NCBI RefSeq assembly: GCF_016107285.1
Contig: NZ_RCVQ01000011.1
Coordinates: forward strand, 1-64,000
Direction: 5' to 3'
Length of the DNA stretch: 64,000 bases
From: Roseomonas sp. KE0001
Lineage (GTDB): Bacteria > Pseudomonadota > Alphaproteobacteria > Acetobacterales > Acetobacteraceae
Shown here: in pieces, positions 47,995 to 56,760 of the stretch
Layout of the letters: the number at the start of each line of letters is the position of its first letter
How positions within the stretch are numbered: the first letter of the stretch is position 1
Made by a program: the position numbers and the translations under genes
Notes under the pieces: generated by a model
The model's database searches: none
Told to the model about the DNA's origin: nothing
The model's input: only the letters and a program-made list of their open reading frames with translations

Positions 47995-49617
47995 TCAGTA
48001 GCCGAGCGCGCAGCCATCCTTGCGCGGGTCGGATCCGCCGATCAGCACGCCGCGCCGGTGATCGATCAGGATCGCCTGGCCGCCGCCATGCGGCTTGTTG
48101 ATGAACTCGCACTGGTGACCCATGCGGTTCAGCCGGTCGATCACCGCGGCCGGGATGCCGCGCTCCACCTGCACCTTGCCCTGGTAGGGGAAGAGCCGCG
48201 GCAGGTCGAGCGCCGCCTGCACGTCGAGGCCGAACTCGAAGTGGTTGGAGAGGAAAAGCGTCTGGCCCATCGGCTGGAAATGCCCGCCCATGACGCCATA
48301 GGGCATCAGTGCGCGGCCGTTCTCCATCACCATGCCGGGGATGATGGTGTGCATCGGCCGCTTGTTCGGCGCGATGCAGTTCGGGTGGCCCTCCTGCAGG
48401 CGGAAACCGAAGCCGCGGTTCTGCAGCATGACGCCGCTCTTCTCGGCCAGGATGCCGGAGCCGAAGCTCTCGAAGAGCGAGTTGATGAAGGAGCAGGCAT
48501 TGCCCTCGGCATCGACGACGCAGAGATAGACCGTGTCGCGGTGCTTCGGCAGCATCTCCGCCATGCCGGCCGGCGGCAGCTCGCGCATCGCGACATCGTC
48601 GCTGATCAGCGCGCGCAGCTTGCGGGTGTAGTCCTCGCTGGTCAGCTTCGCCACCGGCACCTCGACCTGCGAGGGATCGGCCAGGAAGCCGTCCCGGTCG
48701 CGATAGGCGAGGCGCGCCGCCTCGACGTGGCGGTGCAGGCGCTCGGTGGAGAGCGGCCCCTGCTCGGGCGTCTCGAACTGACCGAGCACGCCGAGCATCT
48801 GCAGCACCAGCAGGCCCGAACCGTTCGGCGGGCACTGATAGACGTCGAGCCCGCGCCAGCGCGTCTGAATCGGCTCCACGAACTCCGCGACGTCGAGGCC
48901 GCGGGCGAAGTCGGCCTCGGTGTGGGTGCCACCGGCGGCGCGCAGGGTCGCAACCATGTCGGCCGCGACCTCGCCCTCGTAGAACGCCTTCGCGCCCTGC
49001 TGGCCGATGGCGCGGAGGGTGCGGGCCAGCGCCAGCTGGGCGAAGATGTCACCGATGCGGAAGGGCTTGCCGTCCTTCAGGAAGTGCTGCGCGGCCGCCG
49101 GATGCTTCGCCAGCTTGCCCACCGCCGCCTCCCAGTCCGAGGCGACGCGCGCGTGCACCGGGTGGCCCTCCTCGGCGAGCTTCGCCGCCGGCTCCAGGAT
49201 CTCGGCGAGCGACAGCCGGCCGTGCGCCGCGTTGAGCTTGGCCCAGGCCGAGACGGCCCCCGGCACCGTGACCGAATGGGCCGAGGTGTTGACCATGGCG
49301 GTCAGGCCGTCGGCGCGCAGCTTCTCCGGCGTGGCGCCGGCCGGGGCGCGGCCGGAGCCGTTCATGGCCACGACCTTGCCGCCGCCCGCCGGGGCATACA
49401 GGCAGAAGCAGTCGCCGCCGATGCCGGTGGACTGCGGCTCGATCACCGCCAGCACGGCGGCGGCGGCGATGGCGGCGTCCATGGCGTTGCCGCCGCGGCG
49501 GAGAATGTCGATCGCCGTCAGCGTCGCCGCGGGCATGGAGGTGGCCGCCATGCCATGGGTCGCCAGGACCGGGCTGCGGCCAGGGGCATGGAAATCGCGG
49601 GTCGGGTAGTCGCGCAT
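47995..49617 (-). CDS. Gamma-glutamyltransferase family protein
   Basis: Ntn-hydrolase of 540 residues, made as a proenzyme that cuts itself before the nucleophilic threonine. T362 in HRDTVYLCVVDAEGN is that residue, with NALFESFGSG-type (here INSLFESFGSGIL) and PMHTIIPGM segments around the site. The N-terminal half has IDILRRGGNAMDAAIAAA and GIGGDCFCLYAP. There is no signal peptide, so it is probably cytoplasmic, unlike classical Ggt that handles glutathione in the periplasm. The paralogous group includes cephalosporin-acylase-like and oxamate-type enzymes. It is upstream of the amidase, suggesting joint use of an amide substrate. Confidence 0.88.
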   Translation of the reverse strand: MRDYPTRDFHAPGRSPVLATHGMAATSMPAATLTAIDILRRGGNAMDAAIAAAAVLAVIEPQSTGIGGDCFCLYAPAGGGKVVAMNGSGRAPAGATPEKLRADGLTAMVNTSAHSVTVPGAVSAWAKLNAAHGRLSLAEILEPAAKLAEEGHPVHARVASDWEAAVGKLAKHPAAAQHFLKDGKPFRIGDIFAQLALARTLRAIGQQGAKAFYEGEVAADMVATLRAAGGTHTEADFARGLDVAEFVEPIQTRWRGLDVYQCPPNGSGLLVLQMLGVLGQFETPEQGPLSTERLHRHVEAARLAYRDRDGFLADPSQVEVPVAKLTSEDYTRKLRALISDDVAMRELPPAGMAEMLPKHRDTVYLCVVDAEGNACSFINSLFESFGSGILAEKSGVMLQNRGFGFRLQEGHPNCIAPNKRPMHTIIPGMVMENGRALMPYGVMGGHFQPMGQTLFLSNHFEFGLDVQAALDLPRLFPYQGKVQVERGIPAAVIDRLNRMGHQCEFINKPHGGGQAILIDHRRGVLIGGSDPRKDGCALGY

Positions 49618-49749
49618 TGTTCTCTTTCGCGTCGGACGTTGAGGCACAGCAGCTTACCGCGCCCCGCCGGCCACCACCACCTGCGCGCCGGCACGGCGGG
49701 GGATGGCTTGCCACTTCCCTCGCCCAGCCCGCCGCGCTATCCGGAGACC

Positions 49750-50091
49750 ATGGCAGCCACCGCAACGATCGAAGATTTCGACCGCCTCGACATCCGTGTC
49801 GGCACGGTGGTCGACGCGCAGCTCCTGGAGGGGGCGCGCAAGCCGGCCTACCGGCTGGAGATCGATCTCGGCCCGGAGCTCGGCCTCCGCCGTTCTTCGG
49901 CCCAGATCACGGCGCATTACAAGCCCGACCAGTTGATCGGCCGGCAGGTGCTCTGCGTGGTGAACTTCCCGCCCCGCCGCATCGCCGGCTTCGAGAGCCA
50001 GGTGCTGACCCTTGGCCTGCCTGACACCGAGGGCGCCGTCGTCCTGCTCAGGCCCGATATCGCCGTGCCCAACGGCGGCAGGATGTTCTGA
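49750..50091 (+). CDS. csaA: CsaA-type tRNA-binding domain protein
   Basis: A 113-residue OB-fold protein matching CsaA, a dimeric tRNA-binding or export-chaperone-like protein. The sequence [25 protein letters not shown] (core [11 protein letters not shown]), [19 protein letters not shown] and [17 protein letters not shown] is the family throughout. CsaA was named for suppression of secA defects, and its true role is still uncertain. GGAG lies just before the ATG. It precedes gpt by two bases, so the pair is one operon. Confidence 0.93.
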   Translation: MAATATIEDFDRLDIRVGTVVDAQLLEGARKPAYRLEIDLGPELGLRRSSAQITAHYKPDQLIGRQVLCVVNFPPRRIAGFESQVLTLGLPDTEGAVVLLRPDIAVPNGGRMF

Positions 50092-50093
50092 GC

Positions 50094-50573
50094 ATGGCAC
50101 CGCGCTACTACACCGTCACCTGGGACCAGCTGCACCGCGACGGCAAGGCGCTGGCCTGGCGGCTCATCGCCAAGGGGCCCTGGAAGGGCATCGTCGCCAT
50201 CACGCGCGGCGGGCTGATCCCGGCCGCCATCGTGGCGCGCGAGCTGGACTGCCGGCTGATCGAGAGCGTCTCCATCGTCACCTACGACGAGGAGACGCGC
50301 GGCGAGCCGGTGGTGGCCAAGGCGCCCGCCGCCGCCGGGGATGGCGAGGGTTGGCTGGTGCTGGACGATCTGGTGGACACCGGCACCACCCTCAGGGTAG
50401 TGCGCGGGCTGTTGCCGAAGGCGCATTACGCCACGGTCTACGCCAAGCCGGCCGGCAATCCCCTGGTCGATACCTTCATCACCGAGGTCAGCCAGGACAC
50501 CTGGATCCTCTTTCCCTGGGACACCGAGCCGCAATTCGTGGCGCCGATCGCGCGCTCGGCCCCGCCGCAGTGA
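50094..50573 (+). CDS. gpt: Xanthine phosphoribosyltransferase
   Basis: Purine salvage enzyme converting xanthine and guanine with PRPP to XMP and GMP. The 159 residues match Gpt: [23 protein letters not shown], the PRPP loop [14 protein letters not shown] and the C-terminal [14 protein letters not shown], which contains the tryptophan that stacks on the base in this subfamily. It begins two bases after csaA ends, and the REP-like element lies downstream. Confidence 0.94.
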   Translation: MAPRYYTVTWDQLHRDGKALAWRLIAKGPWKGIVAITRGGLIPAAIVARELDCRLIESVSIVTYDEETRGEPVVAKAPAAAGDGEGWLVLDDLVDTGTTLRVVRGLLPKAHYATVYAKPAGNPLVDTFITEVSQDTWILFPWDTEPQFVAPIARSAPPQ

Positions 50574-50609
50574 GGCGACCGGGGGCCGGCGGTCCCCGGC
50601 GCGGCACCC

Positions 50610-50676
50610 GGAGCAGATCCTGATCAGGTGGAAGCGCCTGATCGGGTGAAGCTGCCCGCAAAAACAAATACTCTAG
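50610..50676. repeat. REP-like palindromic element at the gpt 3' end
   Basis: Two near-identical units, CCTGATCAGGTGGAAGC (50619-50635) and CCTGATCGGGTGAAGC (50637-50652), lie side by side. The first contains the perfect palindrome CCTGATCAGG; the pair can also fold with GATCAGG against CCTGATC. An AAAAACAAATACTCTAG tail follows, whose TAG complement includes the stop codon of the next gene. Composition differs from the GC-rich surroundings. It resembles dispersed intergenic repeats of alphaproteobacteria, but copy number cannot be tested here. It may also end transcription of both converging genes. Confidence 0.55.
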
Positions 50677-51665
50677 TAGCCGCGGTCCGGCCGCACCTGG
50701 TTCGGCCAGCCCTGGCCGGCGCGATGCGCCCGGATGTTCTCGAACAGGATGTCCAGGCTGATGTCGTTGTAGGTGTCCGGATTGTCCGAGGACATATGCG
50801 GCGTGACCAGCAGGTTGGGCGCCCGCCAGAGTCGGTGCTCCGGCGGCAGGGGCTCCGGCGTGGCCACGTCGGTCACCGCCCCACCGAGATGGCCGCCCTC
50901 CAGAAGGTCGCACAGCGCGTCCTGGTCCCACAACGCGCCACGGCCGATATTCACCAGCCGCGCGCCCGCGGGCAGCAGCGCGAGGCGGCGGCGATCCATC
51001 AGGCCGCGCGTCTCGGGCGTCAGTGGGCAGGCCAGCACGAGGTAGTCGGCGCGCGGCAGCACGCTGTCCATATCGCCCTGCGCCACGACCTCATCGCACG
51101 ACTCGTGCGGCGTCGCGCGGCTGCGGACCCCGATCACGGTCATGCCGAAGCGCTTCGCCCAGCCCGCCACGGCGCCGCCCAGCGTGCCGAGGCCGACGAC
51201 GCAGACGGTGCGCCCCGCCAGCAGGGTGGCGAAGCGCGGCCGCCACTCGCCCCGCTGCTGCGCCTGGGCGAAGGTCGGGATATGGTTGGCTAGCATCAGC
51301 AGGGCCATGATGCCGTATTCACCGGCCTTGGCCCCATGCGTGCCGCGGTTGTTCAGCAGCGCCGTCCGCGCCGGCAGCCAGTCCAGCGGCAGCAGCCGGT
51401 CCACCCCGGCGGAGTTGCAGAAGATCGCCTTCAGCCCGGGCGCGCGCTCCGGCGGCAGCTTGCCCTTCAGGCGCCGGTCCACCTCGGAAACCCAGGTGAG
51501 AAGGATGTCCGCCTCGCCCAGGCCGGCGGCGAAGCCGGCATCGTCATCGGCGAAGCTGACGGTCAGGCCGGTCATGTCCGGATGGCGGGTCAGCGCCTGG
51601 CGCCACTGCGCCTCCGTGATCGGGAACAGGGTTTCGCCGGCGGGATTCTGGACGTGGATGCGCAT
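50673..51665 (-). CDS. D-2-hydroxyacid dehydrogenase
   Basis: NAD(P)-dependent 2-hydroxyacid dehydrogenase of 330 residues. It has the Rossmann motif VVGLGTLGGAVAGWAKRFG, catalytic arginine in NIGRGALWDQDAL and the histidine in VTPHMSSDNPDTYN. The N-terminal half is a divergent catalytic domain with CNSAGVDRLLPLDWLP. It is of the GhrA-like group (glyoxylate/hydroxypyruvate), but only loosely. It is the second such enzyme in the window and is not close to the first. The start MRIHVQNPAGETLFP is the natural beginning. Confidence 0.87.
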   Translation of the reverse strand: MRIHVQNPAGETLFPITEAQWRQALTRHPDMTGLTVSFADDDAGFAAGLGEADILLTWVSEVDRRLKGKLPPERAPGLKAIFCNSAGVDRLLPLDWLPARTALLNNRGTHGAKAGEYGIMALLMLANHIPTFAQAQQRGEWRPRFATLLAGRTVCVVGLGTLGGAVAGWAKRFGMTVIGVRSRATPHESCDEVVAQGDMDSVLPRADYLVLACPLTPETRGLMDRRRLALLPAGARLVNIGRGALWDQDALCDLLEGGHLGGAVTDVATPEPLPPEHRLWRAPNLLVTPHMSSDNPDTYNDISLDILFENIRAHRAGQGWPNQVRPDRGY

Positions 51666-51938
51666 GGCGCGAAGCCTCGCATGGCGGGCGGCCACGTCAA
51701 GGCCGTTGCACAGGCGGAAGGCCTCCGGCGCGCCTGCCCTTGACGGTCCTTCCCGCGGCGGCTTTGATGCGGCCATGACCCCGGCCGCGCCCGCGCTGCG
51801 ATCCTATTACCGGCTCTCCGCATAGAGAGCGGCCCGGTCGTCCCTGCCTTGAACGAGACACCCTGCCGCCCACCGGGCGGCAGTGTCATTTCGGACCCCT
51901 GGCTTTCCGGTGGCGGCGCCAGCCCGCCGAGGATGCCA

Positions 51939-52676
51939 ATGTCCCGCCTTCCCCGCCTCCGCTTCGGCCTGATCGGCCTCGGTGCCTTCGGCGCCTTCTG
52001 CCGGCCGCATCTGGAACGTCTCGGCCCCGTCGCCGGGCATGATCCCGCCTGGCCCGGCTCGGCCTCCCTGGCCGAGGCCGCGAGCCGGGATATCGTGGTG
52101 CTGGCTGTTCCCGTCGCCCGGCTGGCCGAGGCGGCCCGTGCCATCGCGCCGCATCTGCGGCCGGGCGCCGTGGTGGTCGAACTCTGCTCGCTGAAGACGC
52201 GCCCCCTGGCGACGCTGCGCGCCCTGCTGCCGCGCCATGTCCGCGTCCTGGGGCTGCACCCCCTCTTCGGGCCGCAAAGCGCGCGGGACGGGATCGTCGG
52301 GCTGCGCGTGGTGGTCGATCCCTCCGGCGGCGCCGCCGCCCGCCTAACCGCGCGGCTGCTGCACCGCCTCGGCCTCGCCGTGGTCTGGATGACGGCCGAG
52401 GAGCATGACCGGCAGATGGCCTGGGTGCAGGGGCTGACCCATCTGCTGGCCCGGCTGGTACAGGGGCTGGACATGCCCGAACTGCCACACCGGACCCGCA
52501 GCTTCGATCGGTTGATGGACGCGCTCGGCATGGTCTCGCAGGACAGCGAGGCGCTGTTCCGCACCATCACCGAGGAGAACCCCTTCATGCCCGAGGTGAA
52601 GGCGCGGCTGCTGGCCGGGGCCGAGGCGCTGCTGCGCGCGCCCGCGGGCCAGGGCGAGGACACCCTGGCCGCGTGA
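51939..52676 (+). CDS. Prephenate dehydrogenase-like protein
   Basis: A 245-residue protein of the TyrA family, which oxidatively decarboxylates prephenate or arogenate toward tyrosine. The Rossmann start FGLIGLGAFGAFCRPHLERLG, VVVELCSLKTRPLATL and the active-site LGLHPLFGPQSARDG with its histidine are family features. It is shorter than most TyrA and lacks an ACT domain, so it is presumably not feedback-inhibited. GAGG sits six bases before the ATG. Its closeness to a DAHP synthase (about 1.2 kb away) supports a role in aromatic amino acids. It converges with the nicotinate phosphoribosyltransferase gene. Confidence 0.85.
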   Translation: MSRLPRLRFGLIGLGAFGAFCRPHLERLGPVAGHDPAWPGSASLAEAASRDIVVLAVPVARLAEAARAIAPHLRPGAVVVELCSLKTRPLATLRALLPRHVRVLGLHPLFGPQSARDGIVGLRVVVDPSGGAAARLTARLLHRLGLAVVWMTAEEHDRQMAWVQGLTHLLARLVQGLDMPELPHRTRSFDRLMDALGMVSQDSEALFRTITEENPFMPEVKARLLAGAEALLRAPAGQGEDTLAA

Positions 52677-52680
52677 GGCC

Positions 52681-53862
52681 TCAGCCTCCCGAGTTCCGCT
52701 GCCGCTCCCCATGGCGGTGCAGCAGGAACTCGCGCCCCAGCTTGACCCGCGCCACGCCGTCATAGGCGACGATATCGGCGGTGGCGTAGGTCTCGCTCCA
52801 GGTATCGGGGATGAAGCTGCCGGTGCCGACCACGTCGATCGGCGCCCGGGCCTGCTGCATCACCCGGCACTTGCCGACGCCGAAGCCGGAGGAGGCGACG
52901 ATCCGCACGCGGGGGAAGCCCGCCTCGTCCAAGGCCTCGCGCATGCGCCAGATCGCCGCCGCTGAGACGCCGGTGCCGACCAGGTGGCGCAGCTCGGTCT
53001 CCGAGCGGTAGCGGCGGATGGCGCCGGGCGCGTGCCGCTCCAGCACCGCGTAGGAGGCCGCCGGGTCCAGCCCTTCGAGGAAGCGGCCGCCATGGGTGTC
53101 GATCCGCACCGAGAGCCGCCCCTCCGCCGCCAGATCCGGAAAGCGCTGGCAGAGCGCCAGCGTGTCGGTCACCTCGCGGCCGAAATAGTCGACCAGCACG
53201 GTGAGCGGCTCGTCGGGGAAGGTCTCGTGGAACATCTCGGCGGCGCGCACGGTGCTGCGGGCATAGCCGATCAGGGCATGCGGCATGGTGCCATAGCCCC
53301 GCCCCTGACCGAACCAGTGCGCCGTGGCGTCATTGGCATTGCCGATGAAGCCCTTGGCCCCCTCCCGCTGCGCCGCGCGGCTGCCGACCGAGGCGGCATA
53401 GGCCATCATCTCCTGCATCTCGGCCCCGGCGCAGTGCCGGGCCTCCATGGCCAGGAAGGCGGCGCCGGGCAGTTCCAGGCACATCTGATAGGCGTTGTGC
53501 GCCGCGACGCAGGGCGGGCCGAGCTTCTGCAGGTAGAGCGTCTCGAGGTCACCCAGCTGCACCAGGGAGCCGGTCAGGTAGAGGATCGGATCACCCGCGC
53601 CGATCCACTCCCCTTCCTTGTGCATCAGCTCGATGCCGATCTCGATGCCGCGCGCCGCCGCCACGCGCTCCAGCCATTCGACCATCAGCCGTGGCGCCGA
53701 GACCACCGGCCGGCGCATGAAGACGGCATAAGTGACGCGGGCATCGCCGAAGCGGGCGACGATGGCCTTGGTACGGTTGAAATAGGCGTCGGTGAGGCCG
53801 GCGATGGCCTCATCCGACGTCATCGAGCCGTGCAACGGCCCGGCCCCGGGGGGCTTGGTCAT
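52681..53862 (-). CDS. pncB: Nicotinate phosphoribosyltransferase
   Basis: Salvages nicotinate to nicotinate mononucleotide with PRPP for NAD synthesis. The 393 residues carry LTDAYFNRTKAIVARFG, the catalytic-site TVLVDYFGREVTDTLA with VRIDTHGGRFLEGLDP, and VRIVASSGFGVGKCR. It resembles the shorter alphaproteobacterial type (about 390-430 residues). It starts only ten bases after the DAHP synthase stop, so the two are surely cotranscribed, although their pathways are unrelated. Family assignment is secure; pncB is used by function. Confidence 0.9.
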   Translation of the reverse strand: MTKPPGAGPLHGSMTSDEAIAGLTDAYFNRTKAIVARFGDARVTYAVFMRRPVVSAPRLMVEWLERVAAARGIEIGIELMHKEGEWIGAGDPILYLTGSLVQLGDLETLYLQKLGPPCVAAHNAYQMCLELPGAAFLAMEARHCAGAEMQEMMAYAASVGSRAAQREGAKGFIGNANDATAHWFGQGRGYGTMPHALIGYARSTVRAAEMFHETFPDEPLTVLVDYFGREVTDTLALCQRFPDLAAEGRLSVRIDTHGGRFLEGLDPAASYAVLERHAPGAIRRYRSETELRHLVGTGVSAAAIWRMREALDEAGFPRVRIVASSGFGVGKCRVMQQARAPIDVVGTGSFIPDTWSETYATADIVAYDGVARVKLGREFLLHRHGERQRNSGG

Positions 53863-53872
53863 GAGGCCTCGC

Positions 53873-55252
53873 TCACTGCGCCGCGATGGAGGGGAAGGCC
53901 ACCCCCTCCGGCCGCCGCGCCTTCAGCTCCTCGGCGACCAGGAAGGCCAGCTCCAGCGCCTGCTCGGCATTGAGGCGGGGATCGCAGAAGGTGGCGTAGT
54001 TGGCGGAGAGGTCGGCCTCGGTCAGCCGGTGCGCGCCACCGACGCATTCGGTGACCTCGCTGCCGGTCATCTCGACATGCACGCCGCCGGCCCAGGTGCC
54101 CTCGGCCTGGTGCGCGTCGAAGAAGCCGCGCAGCTCCGCCAGGATGGCGTCGAAGGAGCGGGTCTTGTAGCCGCCGGCGGTGTGGGTGTTGCCGTGCATC
54201 GGGTCGCAGATCCAGACCACCTCGCGCCCGGCCCGCTTCACCGCGCGCAGCAGCGGCGGCAGCTTCTCCATCACCTTCTGCGCCCCCATGCGGCTGATCA
54301 GCGTCAGCCGGCCGGGGCGGTTCTCGGGGTTCAGGATCTCGGTCAGGCGCACCAGCTCCGCCGCGTCGGTGGTCGGGCCCACCTTCAGGCCGAGCGGGTT
54401 GCGCACGCCGCGCAGGAACTCGACATGCGCGCCGTCCGGCTGCCGCGTGCGGTCGCCGATCCAGAGGAAGTGGGCGGAGCAGGCATACCAGTCGCCACTG
54501 GTGGAATCGACCCGGGTCAGCGCCTGCTCATAGGGCAGCAGCAGCGCCTCATGGCTGGTGTAGAACTCCGTCTCGCGCACCTGCGGCGCGTTCGACATGC
54601 CGCAGGCGCCCATGAAGCGCAGCGTCTCGTCGATGCGGGCGGCGAGGTCCTGGTAGCGCTCGGCCAGCGGCGAGCGGGCGACGAAGCCGAGGTTCCAGCG
54701 GTGCACCTCGTGCAGGTCGGCGTAGCCGCCCGTCGCGAAGGCACGCAGCAGGTTCAGCGTGCCGGCCGACTGCATATAGGCGAATTCCATCCGCCCCGGA
54801 TCGGGCACCCGCGCCTCGGCGGTGAATTCCGGCCCGTTGATGATGTCGCCGCGATAGGAGGGCAGCGTCACGCCATCGACCGTCTCGGTGTCCGAGGAGC
54901 GCGGCTTGGCGAACTGGCCGGCCATGCGCCCGAGCTTCACCACCGGCAGCGAGCCGCCGAAGGTCAGCACCACGGCCATCTGCAGCAGCACGCGGAAGGT
55001 GTCGCGGATGGTGTTGGCGCGGAAATCGTTGAAGCTCTCGGCGCAATCGCCGCCCTGGAGCACGAAGGCCCGCCCCTGCCCGGCCAGGGCCAGGGACTGC
55101 TGCAGCCTGCGGGCCTCACCGGCAAAAACCAGGGGGGGAAAGCTCGCCAGACGGGATTCCATGGCATTCAACCTGGCCTGGTCCGGATAGTCCGGGACCT
55201 GCCGGATCGGCATCTCCCGCCAGCTTCCGGGCTGCCACCCGCGCACCGTCAT
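53873..55252 (-). CDS. Class II 3-deoxy-7-phosphoheptulonate (DAHP) synthase
   Basis: Condenses phosphoenolpyruvate and erythrose 4-phosphate in the first step of the shikimate pathway. At 459 residues it is the plant-like class II type (AroAII), with [19 protein letters not shown], the PEP-binding [15 protein letters not shown] and [13 protein letters not shown], and [16 protein letters not shown]. The start at 55252 (MTVRGWQPG) fits the family; a GTG 18 bases upstream remains possible. It stands upstream of pncB in one transcript. No ACT domain is present. Confidence 0.94.
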   Translation of the reverse strand: MTVRGWQPGSWREMPIRQVPDYPDQARLNAMESRLASFPPLVFAGEARRLQQSLALAGQGRAFVLQGGDCAESFNDFRANTIRDTFRVLLQMAVVLTFGGSLPVVKLGRMAGQFAKPRSSDTETVDGVTLPSYRGDIINGPEFTAEARVPDPGRMEFAYMQSAGTLNLLRAFATGGYADLHEVHRWNLGFVARSPLAERYQDLAARIDETLRFMGACGMSNAPQVRETEFYTSHEALLLPYEQALTRVDSTSGDWYACSAHFLWIGDRTRQPDGAHVEFLRGVRNPLGLKVGPTTDAAELVRLTEILNPENRPGRLTLISRMGAQKVMEKLPPLLRAVKRAGREVVWICDPMHGNTHTAGGYKTRSFDAILAELRGFFDAHQAEGTWAGGVHVEMTGSEVTECVGGAHRLTEADLSANYATFCDPRLNAEQALELAFLVAEELKARRPEGVAFPSIAAQ

Positions 55253-55353
55253 GACACTGAGCGTCCTCACTAGAGTTTCTGGCCGGCCAGAATAGACCGA
55301 GCCTGCCCCGCCGGGCTACGCCCCATCCGCAACCCAGCGTCCTGCCGGCTATT

Positions 55354-55369
55354 ATGAACCGCGGTTCAT
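55354..55369. promoter_or_regulatory. Perfect 16-bp palindromic operator before the amidohydrolase
   Basis: ATGAACCGCGGTTCAT is an exact palindrome of the kind bound by TetR-family dimers (arms TGAACC/GGTTCA). A TATTAT -10-like hexamer (55350-55355) touches its left edge and a AGGAAGG ribosome site begins five bases beyond it, so a bound repressor would cover the transcription start. No TetR gene lies in the window. Identity of the regulator is inference. Confidence 0.6.
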
Positions 55370-55389
55370 TCAACAGGAAGGCAACTCCC

Positions 55390-56733
55390 ATGCATCTGAG
55401 CCGACGCGCCTCCATGCTGGCATTGACGGGGCTGTGCCTGGCCTCGTCCCGCCCCGCGCGGTCCCAGCCCATGCCGCCCACCGCCCTGACGGGCGCGCGG
55501 CCTTTCGATGGCGAGCGCCTGGGGGAGCCGGCGACCGTCCTCATCCAGGACGGGCTGATCCGCGCCATCGGCCGCGAGGCGCCTCCCGAGGGCTCGCGGC
55601 GCGTCGACCTCACAGGGCATTGCCTGCTCCCCGGCATGACGGCGGATCACATCCACATCGGCCACACGGCCGGCGGGGCCTCGGGCCGGCGCTTCTACAC
55701 GCGGGAGAACGTGCAGGCCCAGCTGGAGCTGTACCGCAATTTCGGCGTCACCAACGTGGCCGCCCTCGGGCTCAACCCGCCGCCCTTCCATGCGCTGCGG
55801 CAGGACAGCCGGGAGGGACGCCTGCCGGGCGCCCGCTTCCTGGGCGCCGGGCCCGGCATCGGTGTCCCCGACGGTGCCCCGCCTTCCGGGCCGATGCAGC
55901 TGTCGGAGGACCAGGTGGCGCGGCCGGACAGCGTGGAGGCGATGCGCCGCGCCGTCGATGCCATGGCGGAGCAGGGTGTGGATCTCATCAAGATCTGGGT
56001 GGACGGTCTGGGCGGCACCCTGCCGCAGATGCCGCCCGAGATGGTGCGCGCCGCCGTCACCGCCGCCCATGCGCGCGGGCTCAAGGTGGTGGCGCATATC
56101 CACGACCTGTCGCAGGCGCGGCTGGCGGTCGAGAACGGCGTCGATATCCTGGGCCACGGCATCCGCGACCGCGAGGCCGACCCGCCGCTGATCGAGGCGA
56201 TGCGCCGTCAGGGCACATGGTACATTCCGACCATCCAGATCGACGAGGCCGAATACATCTACGCCGATCGGCCGGAGCTGCTGGAGGATCCCTTCTTCCG
56301 CGCCGCCGCCAATCCCGCTCTGATGGCCCGCCTGCAGGACCCCGACTGGCGGCGGAGCCAGCTGGAGAAGGCCGGCCCGCGCCGGGCCGCGGTGCGGATG
56401 AACCAGCGCAACCTGAAGCTTCTGCACGAGGCCGGCGTCCGCATCGGCTACGGCACCGATTCCGGCGCGACGCCGCTGCGGGTCCAGGGCTTCGCCGAGC
56501 ACCGCGAACTCGAACTGATGGTCGAGGCAGGCCTGACGCCGGCCCAGGCTCTGCGCATCGCCACCCAGGAGGCGGCGGCCCTGCTCGGGCTGGAGGATCG
56601 CGGCGCCCTGCGGCCCGGCCTGCGGGCGGATCTGGTGGTGCTGGCCGCCGACCCGACGCGGGACATCCGCGCGACGCGCCGCATCCGCGCGGTGTGGCAG
56701 GGCGGGCAGGAAGTGGCGGGCCCCCTTGCCTGA
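55390..56733 (+). CDS. Metal-dependent amidohydrolase family protein, exported
   Basis: A 447-residue amidohydrolase. The leader MHLSRRASMLALTGLCLASS ends near ARS-QPM and points to the periplasm. The metal-site histidines are H87 and H89 (TADHIHIGH), with the lysine in LIKIWVDGLGG as a likely carboxylated bridge and the late aspartate in GYGTDSGATPL. The organisation matches imidazolonepropionase/prolidase-like members that cleave peptides or organic amides. The substrate is unknown. It is divergent from the DAHP synthase and preceded by a perfect palindrome, so it is probably regulated by an effector. Confidence 0.87.
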   Translation: MHLSRRASMLALTGLCLASSRPARSQPMPPTALTGARPFDGERLGEPATVLIQDGLIRAIGREAPPEGSRRVDLTGHCLLPGMTADHIHIGHTAGGASGRRFYTRENVQAQLELYRNFGVTNVAALGLNPPPFHALRQDSREGRLPGARFLGAGPGIGVPDGAPPSGPMQLSEDQVARPDSVEAMRRAVDAMAEQGVDLIKIWVDGLGGTLPQMPPEMVRAAVTAAHARGLKVVAHIHDLSQARLAVENGVDILGHGIRDREADPPLIEAMRRQGTWYIPTIQIDEAEYIYADRPELLEDPFFRAAANPALMARLQDPDWRRSQLEKAGPRRAAVRMNQRNLKLLHEAGVRIGYGTDSGATPLRVQGFAEHRELELMVEAGLTPAQALRIATQEAAALLGLEDRGALRPGLRADLVVLAADPTRDIRATRRIRAVWQGGQEVAGPLA

Positions 56734-56760
56734 GGACGCGGCGGGCCCGGAGCCGGTGGC

